A stretch of 64,000 bases of DNA from Bacillota bacterium (GTDB lineage Bacteria > Bacillota > Clostridia > Lachnospirales > Lachnospiraceae). Below the pieces are notes generated by a model. It saw only the letters and a list, made by a program, of their open reading frames with translations. It ran no database searches and was not told the DNA's origin. Positions 33,353-42,427 of this stretch are shown here, piece by piece (position 1 is the stretch's first letter; every line of letters starts with the position of its first letter). The position numbers and the translations under genes were made by a program. The stretch covers positions 1 to 64,000 of the forward strand of contig JAEYPA010000010.1 in NCBI GenBank assembly GCA_023411225.1. Direction: 5' to 3'.

Positions 33353-34266
33353 GAATAAAAAAGATAAAGCCATCAGAAGATGAGTTAAAACAACAAAAAA
33401 GTTATGGTCGAAGAGCGTTAAAGGAGCATTTTGCCAAGTACATGTTTTTGTTGGCAGCGTTAGTTAGTATATTGGCAGTTGGTCTTATCTGCGTATTCCT
33501 TATTGTAAATGGTATTCCCGCTATGAAGGAGATTGGATTATTTAATTTTCTATTGGGAGAAAAATGGAAACCCAATGATGTTCCAGCATCTTTCGGCATC
33601 TTTCCATTTCTTCTTGGTAGTATATACATTACAGCAGGTGCAGTGATTATTGGAGTTCCCATTGGAATCCTCACGGCTGTGTATATGGCTAGATTTTGTC
33701 CTAAAAGGATATATCGTGTTATGAAAGCTGCTATTGATTTGTTGGCTGGTATTCCCTCCATCGTTTATGGATTTTTTGGAATTATGATCATTGTTCCATT
33801 TGTCAGCAATGTATTTGGAGGTAATGGAAATAGTATCCTGACTGCTTCCATCTTGTTGGGTATTATGATTTTACCTACAATCGTTAGTGTTAGTGAGGCA
33901 GCAATCCGGGCTGTTCCAGATAGCTACTATGAAGGAGCTTTAGCTCTCGGAGCAAGCCATGAGAGAAGTGTATTTTTTGCTGTACTTCCTGCAGCTAAAT
34001 CCGGTATATTGGCGGGTGTAATCCTAGGTATCGGAAGGGCAATCGGTGAGACCATGGCAGTTATCATGGTTGCCGGTAATCAGCCTAGAATGCCAAAAGG
34101 TATTTTAAAAGGAATTAGAACCATGACAGCTAACATTGTAATCGAAATGGGATATGCAGCAGATTTACATAGAGAGGCGTTGATTGCAACGGCGGTTGTA
34201 TTATTTGTGTTTATTCTTATTATCAATCTTTGTTTCTCCCTAATTAAAAGGAGGAATAGTATATGA
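33334..34266 (+). CDS. pstC: Phosphate ABC transporter permease PstC
   Basis: 310 residues with six membrane helices. N-terminal extension is basic (KELRIKKIKPSEDEL). The ABC permease loop EGALALGASHERSVFFAVLPAAKSGI (split here into shorter parts in the chain, about 209-234) contacts PstB. Features FGIFPFLLGSIYIT and AGIPSIVYGFFG are typical of PstC. Starts inside the end of pstS, overlaps pstA by four bases. Forms the channel with PstA. Confidence 0.97.
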   Translation: MATKELRIKKIKPSEDELKQQKSYGRRALKEHFAKYMFLLAALVSILAVGLICVFLIVNGIPAMKEIGLFNFLLGEKWKPNDVPASFGIFPFLLGSIYITAGAVIIGVPIGILTAVYMARFCPKRIYRVMKAAIDLLAGIPSIVYGFFGIMIIVPFVSNVFGGNGNSILTASILLGIMILPTIVSVSEAAIRAVPDSYYEGALALGASHERSVFFAVLPAAKSGILAGVILGIGRAIGETMAVIMVAGNQPRMPKGILKGIRTMTANIVIEMGYAADLHREALIATAVVLFVFILIINLCFSLIKRRNSI

Positions 34267-35102
34267 AAAAGCGAAATAAGCGACATATTGACATAGTATC
34301 TCTCTTACTTCGAGGCGGAGTTTTATTATCTGCTGCTATTACAGTAACAGTACTTGCATTTATAATTCTTTATATCATTATTCGTGGAGTACCCCATTTA
34401 TCTTTAAAAATGTTTGCACTTAATTATAATACGACAAATCTTTCTTTTATGCCTGCTTTAATTAATACCATAATAATTACTGCCTTAGCGCTGGTATTTG
34501 CAGTCCCAATCGGAGTGTGTTCTGCTATTTATCTGGTAGAGTATGCAAAACGAGGTAATAAGATAGTAGGAATTATACGGATTACCTCAGAAACCTTATC
34601 TGGAATTCCGTCTATTGTATATGGATTATTTGGAATGTTGTTCTTTGTGACAGCGTTACACTGGAAGCTTTCTATTCTTTCAGGTGCGGCAACTTTGGCT
34701 ATAATGGTACTTCCTTTAATTATGAGGACTACAGAAGAGGCTTTAAAGGCAGTACCGGATTCCTATCGAGAAGGTAGCTTTGGTCTTGGAGCAGGACGCT
34801 TGAGAACAGTATTTCGCATTGTTCTTCCAGCAGCAGCACCTGGAATCCTGTCTGGGGTTATTTTATCTATCGGTCGTATAGTGGGGGAATCGGCAGCTTT
34901 GATTTTTACTGCAGGAAGTGTGGCAGAATTGCCAAAGAGTCTGTTTGACTCAGGAAGAACCCTAGCAGTTCATTTATACAACTTATCCAGTGAAGGCTTA
35001 CATGTAAATGAAGCTTTTGCTACTGCAGTTGTATTGCTTATCATTGTAGTTTTGATAAACTGGGGATCAAGAAAACTGGCAAATCGACTTACAAAAGCTT
35101 AG
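34263..35102 (+). CDS. pstA: Phosphate ABC transporter permease PstA
   Basis: 279 residues, six membrane helices. Family features: SGIPSIVYGLFGMLFF and the coupling loop REGSFGLGAGRLRTVFRIV; VGESAALIFTAGS later. The ATG is in the ATGA overlap with the pstC stop, with AAGGAGG a few bases upstream. It pairs with PstC. 27 bases separate it from pstB. Confidence 0.97.
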   Translation: MKKRNKRHIDIVSLLLRGGVLLSAAITVTVLAFIILYIIIRGVPHLSLKMFALNYNTTNLSFMPALINTIIITALALVFAVPIGVCSAIYLVEYAKRGNKIVGIIRITSETLSGIPSIVYGLFGMLFFVTALHWKLSILSGAATLAIMVLPLIMRTTEEALKAVPDSYREGSFGLGAGRLRTVFRIVLPAAAPGILSGVILSIGRIVGESAALIFTAGSVAELPKSLFDSGRTLAVHLYNLSSEGLHVNEAFATAVVLLIIVVLINWGSRKLANRLTKA

Positions 35103-35129
35103 GTATAGTCGTGATAGGAGAGAAAAAGT

Positions 35130-35891
35130 ATGATAAAACAAATAAATAAAATGGAAATATCAAACCTGGATTTATATTATAGTGATTTCCATGCCTTAAA
35201 AAACATAAATTTAAATATTAAAGCAGGGGAAATAACTGCATTTATCGGACCGTCCGGTTGTGGTAAATCTACCTTGCTAAAATCCCTAAATCGTATGAAT
35301 GATCTGGTGGAAGGTTGTAAAATTACCGGAGAAATTTTGTTAGATAAAGAAAATATCTATGATGGTATGGATTTGAACCTACTTCGTAAAAGAGTAGGAA
35401 TGGTATTTCAGAAGCCAAATCCGTTTCCAATGAGTGTGTATGATAATATTGCTTTTGGACCAAGAACACATGGTATTAAGAGCAAGATAGAATTAGACAA
35501 TATTGTAGAAACATCTTTAAGAAATGCAGCTATTTGGGATGAAGTAAAGGATCGTTTGAAAAAAAGTGCCTTAGGACTTTCTGGCGGTCAGCAACAGCGT
35601 ATTTGTATAGCCAGAGCTTTAGCTGTACAACCGGAGATAATTCTAATGGATGAGCCGACTTCAGCCTTAGATCCTATTTCGACCTCAAAAATAGAAGATC
35701 TAGTATTGGAGCTGAAAAAGGATTATACTATTGTTATGGTTACTCATAATATGCAGCAGGCGACTAGAGTATCTGACACCACAGTGTTTTTTCTGATGGG
35801 AGAGGTTATTGAGTATGGGGATACAGAGGAATTGTTCTCTATGCCGAAAAACAAAAAAACAGAAGATTATATTACAGGGAGGTTTGGTTAA
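35130..35891 (+). CDS. pstB: Phosphate ABC transporter ATPase PstB
   Basis: 253 residues. Walker A GPSGCGKST (about 39-47), Q-loop in VFQKPNPFPMSVYDN (a PstB hallmark), signature LSGGQQQR (about 150), Walker B ILMDEPTSALDP and the switch His in VTHNMQQA. It energises phosphate uptake. GGAGAG before the ATG. Overlaps phoU by one base. Confidence 0.98.
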   Translation: MIKQINKMEISNLDLYYSDFHALKNINLNIKAGEITAFIGPSGCGKSTLLKSLNRMNDLVEGCKITGEILLDKENIYDGMDLNLLRKRVGMVFQKPNPFPMSVYDNIAFGPRTHGIKSKIELDNIVETSLRNAAIWDEVKDRLKKSALGLSGGQQQRICIARALAVQPEIILMDEPTSALDPISTSKIEDLVLELKKDYTIVMVTHNMQQATRVSDTTVFFLMGEVIEYGDTEELFSMPKNKKTEDYITGRFG

Positions 35892-36541
35892 TGCGGAATC
35901 GATTTGATCAACAATTAGAATTGTTAAACAGTGAATTGACACAAATGGGCTGTTTGATTGAGCAGGCCATAGAGATTGCTGTAAGTGCTCTAGTCAATCA
36001 GGATGTGGAAAAGGCAAATCAGGCAATAAAATTTGATGATGAGATAGACCAAAAGGAGAAAGATATTGAAACTCTGTGTATGAAGCTACTTTTGCAACAA
36101 CAACCAGTAGCGAAAGACCTACGTTTGATTAGTGCTGCCTTAAAGATGATTACAGATATGGAAAGAATTGGAGACCATGCACAAGATATATCTGAAATTA
36201 CTATATTACTGGCAGATAAGCCTTATTTTAATAATTTGAAGTTTATTCTGGATATGGCCAAAGAGACTGTTGTTATGGTAGTTAATAGCATTAATGCATT
36301 TGTAGAGAGAGACATTGATATTGCAGAGGAAGTAACTGTTCATGATGATATTATTGATGATTTATTTGTTCAACTCAAAAAGGAGATTATTGATATAATT
36401 GGTACCAATCCAGAATATGCGGAACAGGCCACAGATTTATTAATGATTGGTAAGTATTTTGAACGTATTGGAGATCATGCAACCAATATAGCTGAGTGGG
36501 TAATTTTCTCTATAAACGGCATTCATGAAGATAAAAATTAA
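35891..36541 (+). CDS. phoU: Phosphate transport regulator PhoU
   Basis: 216 residues made of two three-helix PhoU repeats, each with the metal-site pattern E/DxxxD near DMERIGDHAQDISE (about 95-108) and GKYFERIGDHATNIAEW (about 190-206). PhoU links PstSCAB activity to the PhoR kinase, keeping the Pho response off when phosphate is plentiful. Start overlaps the pstB stop. Followed by a terminator before phoP. Confidence 0.97.
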   Translation: MRNRFDQQLELLNSELTQMGCLIEQAIEIAVSALVNQDVEKANQAIKFDDEIDQKEKDIETLCMKLLLQQQPVAKDLRLISAALKMITDMERIGDHAQDISEITILLADKPYFNNLKFILDMAKETVVMVVNSINAFVERDIDIAEEVTVHDDIIDDLFVQLKKEIIDIIGTNPEYAEQATDLLMIGKYFERIGDHATNIAEWVIFSINGIHEDKN

Positions 36542-36550
36542 AAATATGTA

Positions 36551-36586
36551 AAAGTGGCCGACAAAAGTACAGGAGGCCACTTTTTA
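36551..36586 (+). terminator. Terminator after phoU
   Basis: AAAGTGGCC (36551-36559) pairs with GGCCACTTT (36575-36583), followed by TTT. It may be only partial, as phoP lies 70 bases downstream with no strong promoter seen. Confidence 0.75.
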
Positions 36587-36656
36587 AATCCACGAGGGTA
36601 TGTTAAAATACATGCCAAAGTATTCTTTTTACAAACTAATGAAAGGAGTATCAGCC

Positions 36657-37331
36657 ATGGCATTGATTTATATTGTAGAAGACGACATTAATATAAGAGA
36701 AATAGAGAGCTTTGCCCTAAAAAATAGTGGATATTCGACTACAGAGATGGAGAAAGGTAAGGAATTGTATAAAAAGCTACAGGAACGAATACCAAATCTT
36801 ATTGTGTTAGATATTATGTTACCGGATGAGGATGGTTTAGAAATACTCAGAAAGCTAAGGCAGATGCCGGAAACAAAAAAAGTACCGGTCCTTATGGTGA
36901 CAGCTAAATCCTCAGAACTGGATAAGGTAAAAGGATTAGATATGGGAGCAGATGATTATCTGACAAAACCATTTGGTGTTATGGAGTTTATCTCTCGTGT
37001 AAAGGCACTACTCCGAAGAAGTGTACAGGGAGTTCACGAGGAGAATCTGAGCTTTCAGGAGATTTACCTCGATATCTCAAGACATCAGGTGTATGTAGAA
37101 GAAGAGGCGTGTGAACTTACCTACAAGGAGTATGAATTATTAAAATTGTTTATGCAAAATATAGGAAGAGTATTGACCAGAGATGTGATTATGGAGCGTG
37201 TCTGGGGTGTTGACTTTGAAGGGGAATCTCGAACCATAGATATGCATATAAAGACTTTGAGACAGAAACTAAAGGATGCTGGAGGATATATTCATACTAT
37301 TCGAAATGTAGGTTATGTTCTTGAAAAATAA
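36657..37331 (+). CDS. phoP: PhoP/PhoB-type response regulator
   Basis: 224 residues from ATG 36657 (AAAGGAG nine bases upstream; an in-frame ATG at 36600 lacks a site). Receiver about 1-118: EDD at 7-9, phospho-Asp in VLDIMLPDEDG (about 51), Lys in YLTKPFGVMEF. OmpR-type winged helix about 130-224 (LTYKEYELLKLFMQNIGRVLT, RTIDMHIKTLRQKL, RNVGYVLEK). Position after pst-phoU and the partner kinase next door support control of phosphate genes through the 11 bp TTACA repeats. Confidence 0.93.
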   Translation: MALIYIVEDDINIREIESFALKNSGYSTTEMEKGKELYKKLQERIPNLIVLDIMLPDEDGLEILRKLRQMPETKKVPVLMVTAKSSELDKVKGLDMGADDYLTKPFGVMEFISRVKALLRRSVQGVHEENLSFQEIYLDISRHQVYVEEEACELTYKEYELLKLFMQNIGRVLTRDVIMERVWGVDFEGESRTIDMHIKTLRQKLKDAGGYIHTIRNVGYVLEK

Positions 37332-37348
37332 CCGGAAAGAGGAAAACC

Positions 37349-38662
37349 ATGAAAAGAAGAATAAACATCCAGCTTCTTGGTCTGGGAGCAATAGCAATTA
37401 TTTTTACATTGTGTCTATCTGTGACAGTGTTTTATGAGCAATTTAAAACACAGGTAAAGGAAGATTTAAGAAGCTATGGAATTTTTTTGTCATATATGAA
37501 TACTGAGCAGATGGAGGAACTGGCTGAAAAACAAGGAGATGTAGATAAACTTAGAGTTACTTTGGTTAATCAGGACGGAACCGTAAGTTTTGACTCCAAG
37601 GTGGATATAGCAAAGCTTGATAATCACAAATCTCGCCCTGAAATAAAGGAAGCTTTTGAAACAGGGGAAGGAAGTATCATCCGCAAGTCTGATACTCTGT
37701 CCAAAAATGTATACTATTATGCTTTCCGCCTTGATAGTGGGAAGGTATTGCGTGTTTCCAAGGAAACTAGCAGTATCTTTAGCTTTTTTTATCGGCTGAT
37801 TCCTTTATTGATTTTTATGGCTTTCTTGATTTTTATCCTATGCATGATAATTGCTCGCTTTCTTACTCACCTCATTATATCTCCAATAGAACATCTGGCC
37901 AGGAACCTTCAGGACCCTAAGAAGGAGCTGATTTATAAGGAATTAATACCTTTTACAGAAATGATTCAGGAGCAACATAGTAATATTATGAAAAGTGCAA
38001 GAATAAGACAAGAGTTTACGGCAAATGTCTCTCATGAATTAAAGACACCATTAACAGCCATTTCAGGATATGCTGAATTGATTGAAAATGGTATGGCTAA
38101 TGAACAGGATATTAAACGATTTGCTACGGAGATTCATCGTAATGCCAATAGACTTCTTACGTTAATCGACGATACGATTCGTTTATCAGAGTTAGACTAT
38201 GAACAGTTGGCGATAACGACGGAGCCAGTAGATTTGTACAGTCTTGCAGAAAATTGTGCTAAAACGCTGGCCATAAATGCTGAAAAGAATAAGGTTACCA
38301 TTATGGTGAAAGGAACTCATAGCTTGGTGGAAGCCAATAAGCAAATGATAGAGGAGCTGATTTTCAATCTTTGTGACAATGCTATTCGTTACAATAATGT
38401 TGGTGGAACCGTAATTGTTACGATAGGCGAACAGGAGGAAAGAATTTTTCTATCTGTAAAGGATACAGGTATTGGGATTCCGAAGAAACATCAGGAGAGA
38501 ATCTTTGAACGGTTTTACCGCGTAGACAAAAGTAGGTCAAAGTCTACTGGAGGTACAGGCCTAGGACTTGCCATAGTCAAACACATTGTTGCCCAGCACA
38601 GTGCAGAGCTAACCCTAAAAAGTGAAGAGGGAGAAGGAACAGAGATAACGGTTCTGTTTTAA
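37349..38662 (+). CDS. phoR: PhoR-type sensor histidine kinase
   Basis: 437 residues. Membrane helix 1 about 8-27, an extracytoplasmic domain about 28-148, helix 2 about 150-175. Then a short linker and HisKA with VSHELKTPLTAISGY (His about 232), N-box LCDNAIRYNN, G1 KDTGIGIP, F-box IFERFYRVDKSRS and G2 GGTGLGLAI. Typical PhoR arrangement; phosphorylates the PhoP-type regulator encoded 17 bases upstream. In E. coli PhoR the signal is passed by Pst-PhoU. Confidence 0.92.
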   Translation: MKRRINIQLLGLGAIAIIFTLCLSVTVFYEQFKTQVKEDLRSYGIFLSYMNTEQMEELAEKQGDVDKLRVTLVNQDGTVSFDSKVDIAKLDNHKSRPEIKEAFETGEGSIIRKSDTLSKNVYYYAFRLDSGKVLRVSKETSSIFSFFYRLIPLLIFMAFLIFILCMIIARFLTHLIISPIEHLARNLQDPKKELIYKELIPFTEMIQEQHSNIMKSARIRQEFTANVSHELKTPLTAISGYAELIENGMANEQDIKRFATEIHRNANRLLTLIDDTIRLSELDYEQLAITTEPVDLYSLAENCAKTLAINAEKNKVTIMVKGTHSLVEANKQMIEELIFNLCDNAIRYNNVGGTVIVTIGEQEERIFLSVKDTGIGIPKKHQERIFERFYRVDKSRSKSTGGTGLGLAIVKHIVAQHSAELTLKSEEGEGTEITVLF

Positions 38663-38716
38663 TGAGTGATTTCTTGTTAAGATAATGTTAAGACTGCGAA
38701 GAGTTGTAAAATATAG

Positions 38717-38745
38717 TTGAAAAGTAATAGGATAAAGTGTATGAT
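38717..38745 (+). promoter_or_regulatory. Promoter of pyk
   Basis: TTGAAA (38717-38722), 17-base spacer, TATGAT (38740-38745), about 58 bases before the start codon. Confidence 0.65.
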
Positions 38746-38803
38746 AGTCTCGATTTATAAAACACTAAGAAAGATTGTTGGATAAGAGAAAGGCAGGATT
38801 ATA

Positions 38804-40240
38804 ATGCGCAAAACCAAAATAGTATGTACTCTAGGTCCATCTACGGACAATGAAGATATGATACGTCGCCTGATGCAGGAAGGTATGGATGTGGCAAGAT
38901 TTAATTTTTCTCATGGATGCCATGATGAACAAGGTACAAGACTTGCAATGGTGAAAAAGATCCGTAAGGAATTGAACCTTCCCGTAGCAACTTTATTGGA
39001 TACAAAAGGACCTGAGATTCGTATTGGAACCTTTAAGAGTGGCAGTGTGAATCTGGAGAAAGGGCAAAAGTTTACGTTGACCAATGATGAGATAGAAGGT
39101 AACAAAGACCGAGTTAGTATTACATATAAAGAACTAGTAAAAGACGTTAAGGTTGGTGACCGAATTCTTATTGATGATGGCTTAATAGCTTTAGATGTTA
39201 TCAAGCTGACAGATACCGACATAGTCTGTAAAGTGCAAAATGGTGGTAAGATATCAAATCGAAAAGGGATTAATGTTCCTGGTGTGGCTATTAATATGCC
39301 ATTTATTAGTAAGAAGGATTATGATGATATCTTATTTGGTATCGAGCATGGCTTTGATTTCATAGCTTGCTCTTTCACACGTTCTGCAAAGGACGTTATG
39401 AAGATTCGTGATATACTAAAGGTGAAGCAATGCTCTACTATTAATATTATTGCCAAGATTGAGAATCAGCAAGGTGTAGATAATATTGATGAGATTCTTG
39501 AGGTGGCAGATGGTATTATGATTGCACGTGGTGATATGGGTGTAGAGATTCCATTAGAAAATGTTCCGGTCATCCAGAAGATGCTTATTGAAAAGGTATT
39601 TAGAGCTGGGAAACAGGTAATCACAGCTACTCAGATGTTAGATTCTATGATGAAGAATCCGAGACCAACCAGAGCAGAGACTACAGATGTTGCTAATGCT
39701 ATTTATCAGGGTACCAGTGCTATTATGTTATCAGGAGAAACGGCAGCAGGCAAGTATCCAATTGAGGCATTGCAGACTATGGTCCGAATAGCAGTTCGAA
39801 CTGAGGAAGATATCGATTATAAAAATGTATTTAAAAGTGGACATGGAATTGACCGAACAGACATTACCAATGCCATTTCTCATGCTACCTGTACCACAGC
39901 GTCAGATTTGTCTGCTAAGGCAATTATTACAGTGACTAAATCAGGGCAGACAGCTCGAATGGTATCCAGATATCGTCCGGATTGTATGATTATTGGCTGT
40001 ACGACTGAGAAACATGTCTGCAGACAGCTGAATATGTCATGGGGAGTACAACCATTGCTCATTAGTGAAGAAAGTGAAATCGAAACTCTCTTTGATCATG
40101 CCCTAAGAGCTAGCTGGAATGCAGGCTATGTTGATGCAGGCAATGTAGTAGTTATTACTGCTGGTTCCCCACTAGGTTGTTCAGGGACAACTAACCTGAT
40201 TAAGGCCTGTGTAGCCAGTGGAGATTATAAAGTTAAATAA
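38804..40240 (+). CDS. pyk: Pyruvate kinase
   Basis: 478 residues: TIM barrel with inserted B domain, then the alpha/beta C domain. It makes pyruvate and ATP from PEP and ADP. Signatures: KIVCTLGPSTDN at the N-terminus, FNFSHG, LLDTKGPEIR, and the catalytic IIAKIENQQGV (about 215-225); MIARGDMGVEIP follows. It lacks the extra PEP-utiliser-like C-terminal domain that lengthens Bacillus pyruvate kinase to about 585 residues. Coexistence with PPDK, as in many anaerobic Clostridia, gives two routes from PEP to pyruvate. Confidence 0.97.
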   Translation: MRKTKIVCTLGPSTDNEDMIRRLMQEGMDVARFNFSHGCHDEQGTRLAMVKKIRKELNLPVATLLDTKGPEIRIGTFKSGSVNLEKGQKFTLTNDEIEGNKDRVSITYKELVKDVKVGDRILIDDGLIALDVIKLTDTDIVCKVQNGGKISNRKGINVPGVAINMPFISKKDYDDILFGIEHGFDFIACSFTRSAKDVMKIRDILKVKQCSTINIIAKIENQQGVDNIDEILEVADGIMIARGDMGVEIPLENVPVIQKMLIEKVFRAGKQVITATQMLDSMMKNPRPTRAETTDVANAIYQGTSAIMLSGETAAGKYPIEALQTMVRIAVRTEEDIDYKNVFKSGHGIDRTDITNAISHATCTTASDLSAKAIITVTKSGQTARMVSRYRPDCMIIGCTTEKHVCRQLNMSWGVQPLLISEESEIETLFDHALRASWNAGYVDAGNVVVITAGSPLGCSGTTNLIKACVASGDYKVK

Positions 40241-40251
40241 AAGTAACATTG

Positions 40252-40292
40252 GGGACTGTAGCACATATTTCTTTGTGTAACAGTCCCTTTAC
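40252..40292 (+). terminator. Terminator of pyk
   Basis: GGGACTGT (40252-40259) pairs with ACAGTCCC (40280-40287), with an inner GCACA/TGTGT stem, then TTTACT. Confidence 0.75.
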
Positions 40293-40350
40293 TGCCTTCT
40301 CAGGACATGATATGATAGAGAAAATATCTAAAGATTGGAGAACAACCACA

Positions 40351-40950
40351 ATGCCAAGTAAATTCTATGCCGTAAGAAAAGGAAGAAAGACCGGAATATT
40401 CAATTCATGGCCAGAATGTCAGAATCAAATCAATGGTTATAGTGGAGCAGAATATAAAAGTTTTAAGTCAGAGGAAGAAGCGAAGGATTACCTAGCTTTA
40501 GCAGTACGAGCAAATGAGTTTACCGATACTCGGGAGGACTTGGCAGTAGCGTATGTGGATGGAAGCTATAATTTGACTACGAAAGAGTACAGCTATGGAG
40601 CAGTACTGCAATATAAAGGGAAAGAATATGAATATAGCGAAAAAGGGCAGGACAGGTCTCTAGCAGATATGCGTAATGTGGCCGGAGAAATCCTAGGTGC
40701 TAGAAAAATGATGGAGTTATGTTTGGAGCAAGGAATTCCTAGATTGGCCTTATACTATGATTATGAAGGTATTGAAAAATGGTGTACAGGTGCCTGGCAG
40801 GCTAAAAAGCCGGGAACCATTGCCTATAAAAAAGCGTATGATTTGATAAAGGACAAGCTGTATGTAGAGTTTCATAAGGTGGCTGCTCATACAGGAATTG
40901 AACTAAATGAAAGGGTAGACCGGTTAGCGAAAAAAGCTCTAGGTCTGTAA
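40351..40950 (+). CDS. rnhA: Ribonuclease HI with viroplasmin N-domain
   Basis: 199 residues from ATG 40351; an in-frame ATG at 40249 lies in the pyk terminator. Residues about 1-45 form the caulimovirus viroplasmin (RNA:DNA-hybrid-binding) domain: KFYAVRKGRKTGIFNSWPEC and GAEYKSFKSEEEAKDYL. Residues about 68-199 are the RNase H domain with acid residues D (YVDGSY), E (AGEILG), D (YYDYEG) and D (ERVDRLA). It removes RNA from RNA:DNA hybrids. This architecture is common in Clostridia and eukaryotic RNase H1. Confidence 0.94.
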   Translation: MPSKFYAVRKGRKTGIFNSWPECQNQINGYSGAEYKSFKSEEEAKDYLALAVRANEFTDTREDLAVAYVDGSYNLTTKEYSYGAVLQYKGKEYEYSEKGQDRSLADMRNVAGEILGARKMMELCLEQGIPRLALYYDYEGIEKWCTGAWQAKKPGTIAYKKAYDLIKDKLYVEFHKVAAHTGIELNERVDRLAKKALGL

Positions 40951-40951
40951 A

Positions 40952-41007
40952 TTGAATAGAATAGAAATCCACTCCTTATAATAATGTTGATTGCATATGG
41001 ATGCAAT
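40952..41007 (+). promoter_or_regulatory. Rubrerythrin promoter and inverted repeat
   Basis: TTGAAT (40952-40957) and TATAAT (40977-40982) are spaced by 19 bases. Just downstream is the palindrome ATTGCATATGGATGCAAT (40990-41007), placed around the transcription start, where a repressor could bind. A PerR-box-like half (TTATAAT) overlaps the -10. Confidence 0.5.
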
Positions 41008-41033
41008 AATATTAGTAATAAGGAGTGAAGTAA

Positions 41034-41654
41034 ATGACAGTGGATTTTGAATCAAGTGAAACAAAAGAAAACCTTCTGAGGGCTTTTGCCGGTGAGTGCC
41101 AGGCTAGAATGCGTTATACTTTAGCAGCGGAAGAGGCAAGAAAGCAGAATAGACAGGTCGTAGAAAAAATTTTTCAATATACTGCAGCCCAGGAAGCGAA
41201 GCATGCCGAAGTTTTCTACAAATTATTAGAACCAGCTGCAAAAACTACGATTCATATCGATGGAGGATACCCGGTAGATATAAGCAAAAATGTGACGGAA
41301 CTACTTCGTATGGCACAGCATAATGAGCTGGAAGAATATAATGACGTATACAAAGCATTTTCAGAGAAGGCAAATGAAGAAGGTTTTATGAGAATTTCTG
41401 CTACATTTAAAATGATAGCAGAGATTGAAAAGGTTCATGGAGAACGATTCGGAAAGCTGGCTGAGTTGATGGAAAAAAATCAGTTATTTGTCTCTGAGGT
41501 ACAAACTACCTGGATCTGCTTAAATTGTGGTTATATACATGAAGGAACGTCAGCACCAGCCCGTTGTCCGGTATGTGAGGTAGATCAAGGTTATTTTATA
41601 CGTTTTGAACTCTCCCCTTATGAACCTATTGGTAAAGTAGAATCAGGACAATGA
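41034..41654 (+). CDS. rbr: Rubrerythrin
   Basis: 206 residues. N-terminal four-helix diiron domain with ligands in FAGECQARMRY, QEAKHAEVFY, HNELEEYNDV and EIEKVHGERF (about 20-145), and a C-terminal rubredoxin-like [Fe(SCys)4] domain with CLNCGYIH and CPVC (about 160-185). Rubrerythrin reduces hydrogen peroxide in anaerobes. Own promoter; flanked by two related TTGCAT/ATGCAA inverted repeats. Confidence 0.95.
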   Translation: MTVDFESSETKENLLRAFAGECQARMRYTLAAEEARKQNRQVVEKIFQYTAAQEAKHAEVFYKLLEPAAKTTIHIDGGYPVDISKNVTELLRMAQHNELEEYNDVYKAFSEKANEEGFMRISATFKMIAEIEKVHGERFGKLAELMEKNQLFVSEVQTTWICLNCGYIHEGTSAPARCPVCEVDQGYFIRFELSPYEPIGKVESGQ

Positions 41655-41670
41655 TTATAAAATGATAATT

Positions 41671-41709
41671 TAGTTGCATGGGATCTTTCCAATTTATCTT
41701 ATGCAACTA
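41671..41709. repeat. Inverted repeat before the cobO-type gene
   Basis: TAGTTGCAT (41671-41679) and ATGCAACTA (41701-41709) form a perfect 9 bp inverted repeat with a 21-base loop. The arms share TTGCAT/ATGCAA with the repeat upstream of rubrerythrin. No T-run follows, so it is not a typical terminator. Confidence 0.5.
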
Positions 41710-41734
41710 TTTATCAATAGGAGGAGGCAAAGGT

Positions 41735-42250
41735 ATGTTGCAAATTTATTACGGAGATGGAAAAGGTAAGACAACAGCGGCTATTGGGCAGGCAATTCGA
41801 GCCGCGGGAGCTGGAATGTTGGTTACAGTGGTGCAATTTTTAAAAGGAAGACCCTCTTCAGAGTTAGAGGTACTAAGCAGAATAGCGGAAATTACTGTAC
41901 TTAGAAATGAGTTGGACTTGGGATTTTCCAATCAAATGCTAGAGAAGGAGAAGGAACAGATTACTATGATGCATAATGCCAATCTTCTAGCTGCAATAGA
42001 TTTAATTAATCAAAAGAAATGCGAAATGTTAGTTTTAGATGAGTTACTATCGACCTATGAGCTTGGGCTGATTGATAGTAATATGGTGCATACACTAATG
42101 GAGATGCGGCCGAAGGAATTGGAGATTATTTTGACTGGTCATAGTCAGGTTCCATATTTCATGGACCAAGCTGACTACATTACATGGATGAAAAAGGAGA
42201 AACATCCTTTTGATAAGGGGATTGCGGGCAGATATGGAATTGAATACTAA
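41735..42250 (+). CDS. cobO: Corrinoid adenosyltransferase (CobO/BtuR type)
   Basis: 171 residues from ATG 41735, with AGGAGG upstream; an in-frame ATG at 41678 falls inside the hairpin. Walker-type P-loop YYGDGKGKTTAAIGQA at the N-terminus, and VLDELL (about 101-106) are hallmarks of the CobA/BtuR/CobO family, which attaches the 5'-deoxyadenosyl group to Co(I) corrinoids using ATP. No other cobalamin genes are near. No B12 riboswitch was seen upstream. Confidence 0.92.
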   Translation: MLQIYYGDGKGKTTAAIGQAIRAAGAGMLVTVVQFLKGRPSSELEVLSRIAEITVLRNELDLGFSNQMLEKEKEQITMMHNANLLAAIDLINQKKCEMLVLDELLSTYELGLIDSNMVHTLMEMRPKELEIILTGHSQVPYFMDQADYITWMKKEKHPFDKGIAGRYGIEY

Positions 42251-42343
42251 TTAAGTACGCCTTTTGTAATCCACTGGAGGTTTTATCTTGTTTCCATATA
42301 AAATAATACATGCTTTTCTGTGTGAAATACTCGTTGTTTATGA

Positions 42344-42382
42344 TATAATACTAATAGAATATTTAATTGAATTTTAGTATTA
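42344..42382 (+). promoter_or_regulatory. Extended -10 promoter with overlapping inverted repeat
   Basis: TGATATAAT (extended -10, 42341-42349) overlaps the left arm of a perfect 9 bp inverted repeat TAATACTAA (42346-42354) / TTAGTATTA (42374-42382). This could be an operator or a 5' RNA hairpin for the downstream membrane protein. Confidence 0.45.
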
Positions 42383-42427
42383 TTTATGTCCGATTTTCAC
42401 ATGATACATAAATAAGGAGGCCATTGC

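Noticed and set aside
41655..41734. Cobalamin riboswitch before the adenosyltransferase gene
   Set aside because: The gap is only 80 bases and lacks the B12-box; just an inverted repeat is present.
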